The position numbers and the translations under genes were made by a program. A model generated the notes under the pieces. That model searched no databases. It was not told where the DNA came from and saw only the letters and a list, made by a program, of their open reading frames with translations. This document shows positions 9,424-19,490 of a DNA stretch of 64,000 nucleotides, one piece after another (within the stretch, counting starts at the first letter, position 1; the number at the start of each line of letters is the position of its first letter). This stretch comes from Paraburkholderia phenazinium (GTDB lineage: Bacteria > Pseudomonadota > Gammaproteobacteria > Burkholderiales > Burkholderiaceae): the NCBI RefSeq assembly GCF_900142845.1, contig NZ_FSRU01000002.1, positions 186,001-250,000 of the forward strand, read 5' to 3'.

Positions 9424-12357
9424 ATGCTAACGAGGATTGCGCCGGTATTCGGCGTTCGAGTGGAGGCCCCGGGGGTGGCGCCGCTCATTAAGCAGATTAA
9501 CGGGCGCGCGATTATCGAGTGTTTGGCATGGGGGATTACCCGGATATTGGGCCCGGCCAAAACGCCACGAGATTCGATAACGCCACTGGCTATCCGCACG
9601 CGGGCGTCGCGTGCGGTGCGTGGGCGCGCGGCCGTGCCGGTCGTGCTGACGGCGCTCATGGCGCTGCTGGTGCTGGCGGCGAGCCTTGCGCCGTGGCAGG
9701 CCGCGCACGCCGGCGATGCACCCACGGGCGCGGCCGGCCGTCCGGCGCAGCCGAATCTGGCGTTCTTCTACGGCGCGAATCCGCCGGTCGAACTGCTGCA
9801 AGCGTTCGATGCCGTGGTGGTCGATCCCGCGCGTGGCTTCGATCCGGCCGCGCATCCCTTGCCGCATACCGTATGGCTTGCCCGCACGCATCCGGCCGAC
9901 TCAGGCGCAACGCCGGAGGCTGTCGCGCAAAGTTTCGGGCCGCTGTGGCAGCACGGTTACCGCGGCTTCCTGCTCGACACGCCGGCGGCGATTGCGGCCG
10001 CCGAGGCGATTCGCGCGGCGCATCCCGATGCACGCCTCGTGGTTGCCGGCGCCGATGCGCTGCAGGCGGCACTGCCACATGCGAAAGCGCTGTATGCGGT
10101 GGTGAGCGACTCGCTCGTGCGCGGTCTCAACGACACCGCCACGCTGCCCGCCGACGTACCGGACGCGCTGCGCGCGAGCCGCCTCGCCGCGGCGCGCAGC
10201 TTCATGCAGCAGACCGGCGTGCCGGTGGTCTCGCTCGAATACTGCCCGCGCACCGATCGCGAATGCGCCCGCACGACGGCGGCGCAGGTGATGGCGAACG
10301 GCGTGGTGCCGTATGTGACGAGCGTGGCTCGCGATATTGTCGGCGTGGGGGCGATCGAAGTCCTGCCGCGCAAGATTCTGGTCGTGCAGGACCGCGATAT
10401 CAAAGAGCCGCTCGATCTGAGCGTCGGCGTGCGCGATCTCGCCACGCCGCTCAATTACCTCGGTTACGACGTCGAATACGTCGACTTCTCGAAGCCCTTG
10501 CCCACCGGCATCACGCCGGACCGCTATGCGGGTGTGGTGGCGTGGCTGCAGGGCAATGCGCTGCCCGACCCGCAGGCGTGGCAACGCTGGGTCGCCGCGC
10601 GCATTGTCGATCATGTGCCGGTGGTGTTCCTCGGCCAGTTCGGTTTCGATGCGACCGGCGCGATCGGCGATGCACTCGATCTGCAGGCCGTGCCCGGCAC
10701 CATGGCCGCGCCGGTCAATGTGATTGCCCGTGATCCGATGGTCGGCTTCGAAATCGATCCACGCCCCGATCCGCGCGATCTGCTGGGCGTGCGCGTCGGG
10801 GTCAAGAGCCACTCGCTGCTGCGCCTCTCGGCTAACGGCGCGCTGATCGATCCGGTCGCGCTGACCCCGTGGGGCGGCTATGCGCTTAATCCGTACACCT
10901 CAGTTTCGCTCGACAGCATCGGCCAGGAACGCTGGGCCATCGAGCCGCTCAAGTTCCTCACCGCGGCGTTGCGTCTGCAAGCCATGCCGTCGCCGAGCGT
11001 GACTACCGAAAACGGCCGGCGTTTGCTGATGACGCACGTCGACGGCGACGGCTTCGCCTCGCGGGCCGAATTCCCCGGCCCCGACTATTCGGGCGAAGCG
11101 CTGTACGAGCAGATTTTCACGCGCTACAAGATCCCGATGACGCTTTCGGTCATCGAAGGCGAAGTGGGGCCGGCGGGGCTGTATCCGAAGATCTCGCCGC
11201 GTCTCGAAGAGATCGCCCGCAAGATGTTTGCGCTGCCGTATGTGGAGATCGGCACGCATACCTACTCGCATCCGTTCCAGTGGGAAGACGTGGACAGCAG
11301 CACCGGCGCGAAGGTGGACCGCGGCGGCGGCGATGCGGCGTTCTCGCTGAATATTCCGGGCTACAAGTTCAATATCGACCGCGAGGTGAGCGGCTCGATC
11401 GACTACATCAACTCGCGCCTCGCACCTGCCGGCAAGCGGACCGTCGTGCTGCAGTGGTCGGGCGATTGCCAGCCGCCGGGGATCGTCGTCCGTAAGGTTT
11501 ACGAAGCAGGCGTCTACAACTTCAACGGTGGCGACACCGTCATCACGAAGTCGGCGCCGAGCTGGACCAACATCGCGCCGATCGGCGTCGACAAGGGGCC
11601 GGGCGCGTATCAGGTGTACGCGCCGAACCAGGACGAGAACGTTTATACGAACGACTGGCAAGGGCCGTTCTACGGCTTCACGCGGGTGCTCGAAACCTTC
11701 GACATGACCGACCGGCCGCGCCGCTTCAAGCCGATCGATATTTACTACCACATGTACAGCGGCACCAAGGTGGCGTCGCTGCGTGCGCTGGATCAGATCT
11801 TCTCGACTGTGCTGGCGCAACCGGTATTGCCGGTGCATGTCACCGATTACATCCGCAAGGTGCTCGACTGGCGCTCGTTTGCGGTGGCGCGTCAGGTGGG
11901 CAGCCGCGACGGCTGGCTGGTGCGCGGTAACGGCGAAGTGCGCGAGCTGCATTGGCCCAATACCACTACGCCGACGCTTGAGGGAGCCTCGGGTGTCACC
12001 GGTTTCTCGGCGGGTCCGGACGGGACGTATATCCATATCGACGGCGGCGCCGCGCGGTTTGCCTTCGGCGCGAATGGCGGGAATGCTACGAACGCTGCGG
12101 CGCGTAACGTGCCGTACATCGCCGAGGCGAATGGTTTCGTGCGCAACTTTCACCCCACCGCAGGCGGCCTGAGCTTCGAGTTCGGCGGCTATTATCAGCC
12201 GTTTGTTTCGCTGGCGAATGCCCAGAGCTGCAGCGTGAGCGTCGACGGCAAACCGGTTCCCACACGGCGCGACGGTGCGCTGCTGCGCTTCGACACCGCC
12301 GGTGTGGCCGCCACGCAAGTCGCCTATCAACGCGTCGAGGTGGCCTGTGCTCGCTAG
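9424..12357 (+). CDS. pelA: PelA: Pel polysaccharide deacetylase with degenerate hydrolase domain
   Basis: Periplasmic modification protein of the Pel exopolysaccharide pathway. A signal-like segment (ALMALLVLAASLAPWQAAHA, nt about 9650-9710) is followed by a PelA hydrolase-type domain (from NLAFFYG, nt 9751) and a C-terminal polysaccharide deacetylase whose metal site is visible as HVDGDGF (nt about 11035-11055) and GTHTYSH (nt 11251-11271). The hydrolase domain has lost the YVSVGE and NRGFE motifs, is about 32 residues shorter between FFYG and LLDT, and has SDSL where the family has ESL. The deacetylase looks intact. The start is uncertain: ATG 9367, ATG 9424 and GTG 9616 are in frame; 9616 would give the most ordinary signal peptide. 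First gene of the operon. Confidence 0.93.
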   Translation: MLTRIAPVFGVRVEAPGVAPLIKQINGRAIIECLAWGITRILGPAKTPRDSITPLAIRTRASRAVRGRAAVPVVLTALMALLVLAASLAPWQAAHAGDAPTGAAGRPAQPNLAFFYGANPPVELLQAFDAVVVDPARGFDPAAHPLPHTVWLARTHPADSGATPEAVAQSFGPLWQHGYRGFLLDTPAAIAAAEAIRAAHPDARLVVAGADALQAALPHAKALYAVVSDSLVRGLNDTATLPADVPDALRASRLAAARSFMQQTGVPVVSLEYCPRTDRECARTTAAQVMANGVVPYVTSVARDIVGVGAIEVLPRKILVVQDRDIKEPLDLSVGVRDLATPLNYLGYDVEYVDFSKPLPTGITPDRYAGVVAWLQGNALPDPQAWQRWVAARIVDHVPVVFLGQFGFDATGAIGDALDLQAVPGTMAAPVNVIARDPMVGFEIDPRPDPRDLLGVRVGVKSHSLLRLSANGALIDPVALTPWGGYALNPYTSVSLDSIGQERWAIEPLKFLTAALRLQAMPSPSVTTENGRRLLMTHVDGDGFASRAEFPGPDYSGEALYEQIFTRYKIPMTLSVIEGEVGPAGLYPKISPRLEEIARKMFALPYVEIGTHTYSHPFQWEDVDSSTGAKVDRGGGDAAFSLNIPGYKFNIDREVSGSIDYINSRLAPAGKRTVVLQWSGDCQPPGIVVRKVYEAGVYNFNGGDTVITKSAPSWTNIAPIGVDKGPGAYQVYAPNQDENVYTNDWQGPFYGFTRVLETFDMTDRPRRFKPIDIYYHMYSGTKVASLRALDQIFSTVLAQPVLPVHVTDYIRKVLDWRSFAVARQVGSRDGWLVRGNGEVRELHWPNTTTPTLEGASGVTGFSAGPDGTYIHIDGGAARFAFGANGGNATNAAARNVPYIAEANGFVRNFHPTAGGLSFEFGGYYQPFVSLANAQSCSVSVDGKPVPTRRDGALLRFDTAGVAATQVAYQRVEVACAR

Positions 12358-15300
12358 CCGCCCGCGCATCGCTTCCACGTGGCTCGTGCTGCTGCTGGCG
12401 GCCGTAGTCGTGCTGACGTTCTATGCGACGTATCCGCATGGCGGGTTGCGCGAACGGATGACGGCGGCGGCCGAGCCGAGCGATCTGAGCGCGGCCTATC
12501 TGGAGGCATGGTTGCGCGTGCAGCCTGACAACGTCGAACTGCTTACCACGCTGGGCACGCAGTACGCCCAACTTGGCCGCGGCGACGACGCCGAACGCAT
12601 CGCGCAGCGCATGGACGAGCAGCATACGGACGCGCTGCATCGCGCGGCCGTCATGCTGCGCCTGACGGTAGCGGAGCAGCAGGCGTTTGCGATTCCCGCG
12701 AACGATCCGCGCCGCGCGGTGGCGCTGGCGAAACTGCGCGAGCAGTTTGCCGCCGTCGCCGGTCTCACATGGGACAACGGCGAGCTCGAGATTCTCGCGG
12801 CGCGTGCAGCGGCCATCGACGCGCCGGAACTCGCGGTGCAGTTGTACACGCGCCTTGCTGTTCAGGATCCGCATGGCCGCCAGCGCTGGAACGCCGAGGT
12901 GGCGAAGTACGGCCTGTGGGTCGGCCAGTATCGCCGCGCGGCCGATGCATGGTTCCGCCAGCAGGCCGATGCGACGACGCGCGACGAACAGCGCCGTTGC
13001 TTCATCGCCGGCATCCGTGCGCTGCAGTCGGGCAATCTGCTCGACGAGGCGCTGAAGGCCGCCGACGAGCATGTCGGCACACTCGCCGACGATCGCGATA
13101 CCTTGATCGTGCTGCTCAATCTGGCGCGGGCGGCGCAGCGGCCGGATCTGGTTGACCGTTATGCGAAGGCACTGGTCAAGTACACGAACTCAAACACGAA
13201 CGTGCGGCCCGACGAGCCGCATGGCGGGTTCGAACTCGCGATGCTGGCGGTGAGGGCAGGGCGTGCGCATAAAAACGCGCCGGCGGCTTATGCGTATATG
13301 GATGGCCCGCAAGGGAGCAACAGTATGCGTGACTGGGCGCCGGTGCGGGTGTTGAAGGCGGCGGCTAGTGCTGAAGCGGTTGCCTCCGCATCTGCCTCCG
13401 CCTCCGCATCTGCGGCAACCTCAGCGTCCACGGCTGCAGCAACCGACGTCGACGTCGCCGGCCTCGTCTATCAATCGTTTCTCGAATCGAACGATCTCGA
13501 CAACGCGCAGAAGGTCGCGGCCGCGCAGGTCGCCAGAGACCCGCATTCGGCGCTCTGGCTCAAGCGCCTCGCGCAGGTGGCCGAGTGGAACCGCGCCGCG
13601 CCGCTCGCGCTGCAATCGTGGCTTGGCTATGCGCAGGCGTCGAACGATCCGGCCGGCTGGGCCAACGTGCTGCGTTTAGCGCCGATGCTCAACGACGACT
13701 CCGCCTATCTGGCCGCGCTGGTGCATGCATCGAACGCGGCGCCGGCGGACCTGAAACTGGTCGACTCGGTGATTGCCACCTATGAGCGGCTTGGCCGCCC
13801 GGACGACGGCCTCGCGTTTTTGCAGGCGCATGCGCGCACCGCGGGCAGTCACGCAATCGACGAGCGCATGGCGATTCTGGCCGAGCGTGCCGGCCATGAC
13901 GAACAGGCCCTCGCGATCTGGCGCAACCTGCACACGAGCGAACCCGGCAATACCGCGTACGCGCTGCACGCGGCAAGCATCCTGTATCGCCAGGGCAAGT
14001 ATGCCGAGGCGCTGGCGGCGCTCGAGTCGGCGCGTGCCGGCGCACGCGACGACGACGTGCTGTTCTGGCGCAACGACGCGCAGCTCGCGCGCCTCATGCA
14101 ACAGGACACGGTGGCGAACAACGCGTACAAGCATCTGCTCGCGAGCGGCGCCGAGGCGCCCGAAGACCTGAGCGCGATGACCTACTTCTACGACGCGTAT
14201 CCGCTCGATGCGGGCCGCACCGCGGAGCTGCAGTATCAACGCGACCACACGCCGCGCGCCCTGCAGGAAGCCCTCTATTACTACACCGACGCCCAGGCGA
14301 TGGACCGCATCGCCGCCTTGCTCGATAGCCTCACGCCCGAGCAGCGCGCCGCCGCCGAGAAGTCGGCCAGCTTCCTTGGCGTGCGCGCCGAATACTACCG
14401 GCAGACCGACCGGCCGCTCGACGCGCTGCACGATCTGGAGCGCGCGGTGGATCTGCCCGACGCGACCCCGGAAGTCCGCGCGGCGCTGCTCTGGACCCTG
14501 GTCGACTACGGCAGCGACGCCGAGTTGCGCAAGGTGCTGGTGCGCTGGCGCGACGATGCGGCGCAAAACAGCCTGCTTTGGGGGCCGTTCGCTGCTGCCG
14601 GGCTGCGTCTGAACCAGCCGGTCGCCGCCCTGCAGTATCTGCGTTTGCAGGCCGCGCTGATGTCGCGCGATCCGCTCTGGCTGCTGACGCTGGCGGACGC
14701 CCAGGAGATGGCGGGGCGCCCGGACCTCGCATGGTCGATCCGCCGCAAGGTTTGGCTGCAGATCGAGCAGGACGAGCGGGCCGTGACGACCGGCGGCACT
14801 AGCGCGCAGGCAGCGCTCAAGCGGCGCGCCTCGCAGGATGCGGAAGCGCGCGAGCAGTTGCGCGGCCGGCGGGTGTCGCTGGCGGAGATCTTTGCCGACG
14901 CCGACGTGTCCACAGGACTGCTTGACGATCTGCTGAAGCACGACGGCGGCCGCGACGACACCACGGCGGCGCGCCGCACGTTGCTCGGGGATGCGCCCGG
15001 CTTGCCGCCGGCGCCGCGGGTGTCGGCCAGCAAGGCGAAGGACGATGGGCGGCTCAAGTCAGCGGTGGCGAAGGATGTGGCCGTGGCGTGGGCGTTGTCG
15101 CACGAAGCGAATCCGCTCGCAAAACGTTGGCTCGCCGAGCAGTACGTCAACCGTCTCGCGCAACCGGCCGATTCGCAACTTGCGCTGGCGCTCGCCGAGG
15201 GCGACGTGGCGTCGATGGAGCGTCTCGTCGACAAGGAAGGGGCACGTCTGCCGCTTTACGGCCGCATCGATGCGACGATCGCACTCGATCGTCCGGGCCA

Positions 15301-16312
15301 GGCCGAGCAACTGTCGTTCATCGGTCTTGCCGGCGCGCCGGAAGATACCGAACTGCATACGCGTCTCGTCGATACGGCGCTCGGCTGGCCGCAATACCTC
15401 GGCACCACGGTGGAGAACTACGTCGAACATCCGCTCGATTACGTCGAGCAGACGCTGGCCGGCACCATGAAGATCGCGGACCTCTATATGGTCGGCGTCA
15501 CCGGCACGCAGCGCTATCAGTGGTCCGTCGATCAGACGCAACTGGTTAACGTGCCCGGCGTGGATCGCGCGCTCGACCTGTTCCTGCGCCGCCAGACCCA
15601 GGATACCGACTGGCAGGTGACAGGCGGCCGGCGCGAAGGGCTGGACAGCTTCTATACGCTCGATGTCGCGGGCGAACTCGGCCGCAATTCGACGTTTACG
15701 CTGACGGGCAGCGCAGGCCGCGACCAGACCGCGACGGAATCGCAGGCGCTGCTGGTGGGCGGTATGAAGGACAACCTGATCGGCGGCTTCACCTGGCGCA
15801 TGACGTCGCATATCTACGCGTCGGGTACGGTCGAAGCAGACCGCTTCTATAGCCAGGCGCGCGACTACCTGGGCAGCGGCGTGCTCTCGACGGGCGAGCT
15901 CGGCTACAAGATCCGCACCGATTATCCGGACTTCACCGTGCGCCTCGTGGGCATTCGCGGCGAATACGGCGCGAGCGGCGAGGCCGACGCGCTGATCTCG
16001 CGGCTTGCGCCGGCGAGTGCGGGCCCGACCAGCGCCGCTACCTTCATGCCGCTGACCTATGCGCAGTACGGCATGTTCTTCGGCTTCGGCAACGACCTGC
16101 TCGACCAGTACACGCATCGCTGGCGGCCGTTCCTCGATGTCGGGATCGTGCACAACTCGTTGCAGGGATGGGGGCCGCAAGTCAGCGTGGGCGTGGCCGG
16201 CAGTGTGTTCGGCGGCGACCATGCCGCGTTGTACCTGGAGCATGAAAGCGTATCGCAGGTCGGCTCGACGCCCATCACCGTGATCGGCGCGCGTTATAGC
16301 TGGTTCTACTGA
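12347..16312 (+). CDS. pelB: PelB: TPR scaffold and outer-membrane export porin
   Basis: Pel secretion protein of 1321 residues: one N-terminal membrane helix (WLVLLLAAVVVLTFYA), a long superhelix of tetratricopeptide repeats facing the periplasm, and a C-terminal beta-barrel porin (from roughly nt 15500; ends in the aromatic YSWFY typical of outer-membrane proteins). The TPR region binds PelA and guides polymer to the pore. A GTG start at 12347 overlaps pelA by 11 bases and is preceded by GAGG. Within the TPR region there is an odd Ala/Ser-only tract (nt about 13365-13440) of simple-sequence DNA. Somewhat longer than the Pseudomonas protein. Confidence 0.93.
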   Translation: MLASRPRIASTWLVLLLAAVVVLTFYATYPHGGLRERMTAAAEPSDLSAAYLEAWLRVQPDNVELLTTLGTQYAQLGRGDDAERIAQRMDEQHTDALHRAAVMLRLTVAEQQAFAIPANDPRRAVALAKLREQFAAVAGLTWDNGELEILAARAAAIDAPELAVQLYTRLAVQDPHGRQRWNAEVAKYGLWVGQYRRAADAWFRQQADATTRDEQRRCFIAGIRALQSGNLLDEALKAADEHVGTLADDRDTLIVLLNLARAAQRPDLVDRYAKALVKYTNSNTNVRPDEPHGGFELAMLAVRAGRAHKNAPAAYAYMDGPQGSNSMRDWAPVRVLKAAASAEAVASASASASASAATSASTAAATDVDVAGLVYQSFLESNDLDNAQKVAAAQVARDPHSALWLKRLAQVAEWNRAAPLALQSWLGYAQASNDPAGWANVLRLAPMLNDDSAYLAALVHASNAAPADLKLVDSVIATYERLGRPDDGLAFLQAHARTAGSHAIDERMAILAERAGHDEQALAIWRNLHTSEPGNTAYALHAASILYRQGKYAEALAALESARAGARDDDVLFWRNDAQLARLMQQDTVANNAYKHLLASGAEAPEDLSAMTYFYDAYPLDAGRTAELQYQRDHTPRALQEALYYYTDAQAMDRIAALLDSLTPEQRAAAEKSASFLGVRAEYYRQTDRPLDALHDLERAVDLPDATPEVRAALLWTLVDYGSDAELRKVLVRWRDDAAQNSLLWGPFAAAGLRLNQPVAALQYLRLQAALMSRDPLWLLTLADAQEMAGRPDLAWSIRRKVWLQIEQDERAVTTGGTSAQAALKRRASQDAEAREQLRGRRVSLAEIFADADVSTGLLDDLLKHDGGRDDTTAARRTLLGDAPGLPPAPRVSASKAKDDGRLKSAVAKDVAVAWALSHEANPLAKRWLAEQYVNRLAQPADSQLALALAEGDVASMERLVDKEGARLPLYGRIDATIALDRPGQAEQLSFIGLAGAPEDTELHTRLVDTALGWPQYLGTTVENYVEHPLDYVEQTLAGTMKIADLYMVGVTGTQRYQWSVDQTQLVNVPGVDRALDLFLRRQTQDTDWQVTGGRREGLDSFYTLDVAGELGRNSTFTLTGSAGRDQTATESQALLVGGMKDNLIGGFTWRMTSHIYASGTVEADRFYSQARDYLGSGVLSTGELGYKIRTDYPDFTVRLVGIRGEYGASGEADALISRLAPASAGPTSAATFMPLTYAQYGMFFGFGNDLLDQYTHRWRPFLDVGIVHNSLQGWGPQVSVGVAGSVFGGDHAALYLEHESVSQVGSTPITVIGARYSWFY

Positions 16313-16396
16313 ACGGATCAAGCGGCTGACCGGGCGCGGCATGCGCACCGCAGGGCGGCCGGAACGAATATCGACGTTATTTGAGGAGAGGTTTCA

Positions 16397-16948
16397 ATGA
16401 ACGGATTCAAGAGCGGTATGCGTCTGGCGTCGTGGTGTGTCGCCGCGGTGGCGGCGTCGTTGCTGTTTGCGGGCTGCGGTACGCTCAAGCAAACTGCGGC
16501 GCCCACACTCGGCGCGGGCGATTCGGTTGCGATCGCATCGATTGCGAACTACACGGAAACGCCGTCGGCCGGCCGCAGCGCGGAGGCGATCGCGGCGAGC
16601 GTGCTGCGCGCCAACGGTCTGAAGGACGTGCGCTTTGCCCCGGCCGAGGCGGGTTCCAACGCGCTGTTCGACACCGCGCAGAGCGAAGGCGCGGACCAGA
16701 AGCTCGAATGGGCGCAGTCGCAGCAGGTCAGGTACATCCTGACAGGGGCGGTGGAAGAGTGGCGCTACAAGACGGGCGTCGACGGCGAACCGGTGGTCGG
16801 TCTCACACTCGAACTGATCGACGTGCAGTCGGGCCGCGTGGTCTGGAGCGCGACGGGCGCGCGCAGCGGCTGGAGCCGTTCGAGCCTGGCGAGCGTGGCG
16901 ACTTCGCTGATCGGCCATGTGCTGGCGCCGCTTGCCGCGAGCCACTAA
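16397..16948 (+). CDS. pelC: PelC: outer-membrane lipoprotein
   Basis: Lipoprotein of the Pel export complex, 183 residues. The signal peptide ends in the lipobox LLFAGC (Cys at nt about 16475), so the mature protein is lipid-anchored; PelC forms a ring at the inner face of the outer membrane beneath PelB. GAGGAGAGG lies ten bases upstream of the ATG. The rest shows the DUF-type alpha/beta fold with LTGAVEEWRY and GLTLELIDVQSG strands. It sits between pelB and pelD as in other pel operons. Confidence 0.88.
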   Translation: MNGFKSGMRLASWCVAAVAASLLFAGCGTLKQTAAPTLGAGDSVAIASIANYTETPSAGRSAEAIAASVLRANGLKDVRFAPAEAGSNALFDTAQSEGADQKLEWAQSQQVRYILTGAVEEWRYKTGVDGEPVVGLTLELIDVQSGRVVWSATGARSGWSRSSLASVATSLIGHVLAPLAASH

Positions 16949-16960
16949 GCGCGCGGGCTG

Positions 16961-16976
16961 GATCGCTCAGGCGATC
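16961..16976 (+). repeat. Small hairpin in the pelC-pelD gap
   Basis: GATCGC and GCGATC form a 6-bp stem with a four-base loop 12 bases after the pelC stop. The 111-base gap is the longest within the operon, so this may tune the ratio of upstream to downstream products. Confidence 0.3.
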
Positions 16977-17059
16977 GTCCCGCCGAAGGCTCCGGTGCAG
17001 AGGCATTTGCCTGCCCAGAGCCGATCATTTGCATTCCGACACGTCATAAGGAAACGGCC

Positions 17060-18484
17060 GTGAATACCGCCGCCACGCAATCCGCTTCAGCCGCCTCGAA
17101 GACGCGCACCTCCAATCCGTTCGGCAACCTGGGGCGCGTGCGTCGTTTCGTGCTGCCGGCCGTCACGCGGCCGTTTGCGGTTGTCGAGACGGTCGTGTTC
17201 ATTGCTATCGTCGTCGGCGTGAGCTGGTCGTTCAATCATCAGGATCCCTTGCTGTTGCATGCGGGCTTCCCGTGGCTGTGGTTCGCGCCGTTGATCGTGG
17301 CGCTGCGCTACGGCACCTTGCCCGGCCTGCTGGCCGGCGCGCTGCTGCTGGCGGCGTGGAAACTGCTGTATCCCGCGAGCGATGCCTGGCCGGTGATGGT
17401 GTTCGTCGGCGGCTTGCTGCAGACGGTGATCGCCGGTCACTTCGGCGACACCTGGGGCCATCGCGCCGCGCGTGCCTCGACCATCAACGGTTACCTGAAC
17501 GACCGGCTGGTGGCGATCACCAACAGCCACTATCTGATGCGCCTGTCGCACGAGCGGCTCGAGAAGGACCTGCTGTCGAAGCCGACCACGCTGCGCGATT
17601 CGATCACCGAGTTGCGCCGCCTGTCCATCACGGAAGAGGGGAGCGGCGCGGCGGATACGACGCAGGCAGCCATTGCCGCGCCGTTGCGCGCCTTGCCGGG
17701 GGCACATGGCCTGCTGGAGTTCGTCGCGCAGGTGTGCCAGATCGAAGTCGCGGCGCTCTTTCCGGTGCGCAACGGCCGGGTTGGCAGCGAGGCCGCGGCG
17801 CGCGTCGGCGACGACTTCGAGTTGGCGCCCGACGACATCCTCGTCACCCATGCCATCGGCACGATGAGCGTCGCGCACCTGAAGAGCGAGGACATTCCCG
17901 CGGCCCAGTCGCAGTACCTGGTGTGCGCGCCGCTGGTGAGCGCCGACGGCCAGTTGCTGGCGATGCTGGTGATCAAGCGCATGCCGTTCCTGTCGCTGAA
18001 CTTCGACAACCTGCAACTGCTGCTGGTGCTGCTCGGCTACTACGCGGACGGCGTGGAGCATGCGAGCCTCGTGCAGGGCATCCTCGCCGCGGTGCCAGGC
18101 TGCCCGTACGACTTCGCGCTCGACCTCGGCCGTCTCACGCGTTTGCAGCGCGAGGCCGGCATCGCGTCGTCGATGGTGGCGCTGGCGTTCCCGCGCGACG
18201 AAGCGGGCGACTCGCTGTTCGAACACGTGATCCGCCGCCGCCGCGCGCTCGACCTGATGTGGCCGGTGCAAACGGCGTCGCAGTCGGTGCTGGTGAATCT
18301 GATGCCGGCCACCGACACGACCGGCATCGACGGTTACCTGGCCCGCATCGAGACCAGCCTCTCGGCGCAGTTCAACCTGGATCTGGAAAGCGCGCGCGTC
18401 GGCGTGCATACGCTGCATCTGGGCGACATGGAGCCGGGCCCGGCGCTGCAGCGTCTACTGAAGCGAAGCGGCCTCGATGTCTAA
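17060..18484 (+). CDS. pelD: PelD: c-di-GMP receptor of the Pel synthase
   Basis: Inner-membrane regulatory subunit that activates Pel polymerisation on binding c-di-GMP. The 474-residue protein has an N-terminal block of about four membrane helices (residues 40-130), a short coiled linker, a GAF domain (about 205-335) and a C-terminal GGDEF-derived domain without a catalytic GG(D/E)EF. The inhibitory-site motif RxxD is present as R-A-L-D at residues 395-398, matching the ligand-binding motif known in Pseudomonas PelD. Start is GTG at 17060 with AAGGA upstream. The gene overlaps pelE by eight bases, so translation is coupled. Confidence 0.92.
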   Translation: MNTAATQSASAASKTRTSNPFGNLGRVRRFVLPAVTRPFAVVETVVFIAIVVGVSWSFNHQDPLLLHAGFPWLWFAPLIVALRYGTLPGLLAGALLLAAWKLLYPASDAWPVMVFVGGLLQTVIAGHFGDTWGHRAARASTINGYLNDRLVAITNSHYLMRLSHERLEKDLLSKPTTLRDSITELRRLSITEEGSGAADTTQAAIAAPLRALPGAHGLLEFVAQVCQIEVAALFPVRNGRVGSEAAARVGDDFELAPDDILVTHAIGTMSVAHLKSEDIPAAQSQYLVCAPLVSADGQLLAMLVIKRMPFLSLNFDNLQLLLVLLGYYADGVEHASLVQGILAAVPGCPYDFALDLGRLTRLQREAGIASSMVALAFPRDEAGDSLFEHVIRRRRALDLMWPVQTASQSVLVNLMPATDTTGIDGYLARIETSLSAQFNLDLESARVGVHTLHLGDMEPGPALQRLLKRSGLDV

Positions 18485-19490
18485 GCTCATGTCTGCCCTC
18501 GTCAACGTGCTGCTGTTCGCCGGCTATGTGCTGGTGGAGGCGCTCGCGTACCAGGGATTCCTGCATGCTCCGGCCGGCATCGATCCGCTGCTGGCCGGCA
18601 TTGTCGCCCAGGCGCTGGTCGCATTCGTGCAGGCGCTGCTGCTGCGCTGGATGCTGCCGACCCGTTACCGCGAGCCGCGCTTCTGGACGCTCCTGCTGCT
18701 GTGGGTGCTGTGCACCTTCGTGCCGCTGGGCGCAGGCTTCGTTCTGCTGACGAGCTGTCTCTGGGCCGCGTGGTTTCCAGGCACACGGGAAAGCGATCAA
18801 CTGGCCGACGTGCCGCGTCCCGAGTTCGTCACCTACCTGGTCTCGCGGGTCTCGCACGGCGGCGGAGCGCGTTTGCAGGCGCGTCTGATCAATACGCAGG
18901 TATCGTCCACCGACCGGCTCACCGCACTCGTCGCGATCCAGAGCATGCCGACTCGCACCACGGGCACGCTGTTGCGCGACCTGCTGGCCGATCCGATCGA
19001 GGACGTGCGCCTGATCGCCTATGGCACGCTCGACCAGGCCGAGAACGAGATCATGCAAAAGATCTTCACGACCGGCAAGGCGTTGGAGCAGGCCAAGGAC
19101 GACAGCGAGCGCCATGCGATCAACCGGCGCCTCGCCGAGCTGTATTTCGAACTGGTGTATCAGAACCTCGTGCAGGGCGCGGTGTATCGCCATACGCTCG
19201 AGCAGGCCGACCGCTACGCACGCGCCGCGCTCGCAATCGACGAGAAAGACGCGGCGTTGTGGCTGATCCGCGGCCGCCTCGCGCTGGCCGAAGGCCGCCC
19301 CGATGAAGCGGGGCAGTATATGGAACGCGCCCTTGAACTGGGTTTCCCGCGCGAACGGCTGATTCCGTGGCTCGCCGAAGTGGCGTTCCTGCGCGGCGAC
19401 TACGCTCAAACCGGCCAATGGCTCGCGACGCTCGGCAATGCCGCGGCGCTGCCGACGCTCAAACCCACTGTGACTTACTGGTCATCATGA
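18477..19490 (+). CDS. pelE: PelE: membrane-anchored TPR protein
   Basis: Inner-membrane component of the Pel synthase complex, 337 residues. Three to four membrane helices occupy the first 100 residues (for example LLLLWVLCTFVPLGAGFVLL), followed by a cytoplasmic helical region with TPR-like units near the C-terminus (DKDAALWLIRGRLALAEGR-type pattern, residues about 250-300). PelE is known to join PelD and PelG. It starts inside the last codons of pelD and its TGA overlaps the pelF ATG. Confidence 0.88.
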   Translation: MSKLMSALVNVLLFAGYVLVEALAYQGFLHAPAGIDPLLAGIVAQALVAFVQALLLRWMLPTRYREPRFWTLLLLWVLCTFVPLGAGFVLLTSCLWAAWFPGTRESDQLADVPRPEFVTYLVSRVSHGGGARLQARLINTQVSSTDRLTALVAIQSMPTRTTGTLLRDLLADPIEDVRLIAYGTLDQAENEIMQKIFTTGKALEQAKDDSERHAINRRLAELYFELVYQNLVQGAVYRHTLEQADRYARAALAIDEKDAALWLIRGRLALAEGRPDEAGQYMERALELGFPRERLIPWLAEVAFLRGDYAQTGQWLATLGNAAALPTLKPTVTYWSS

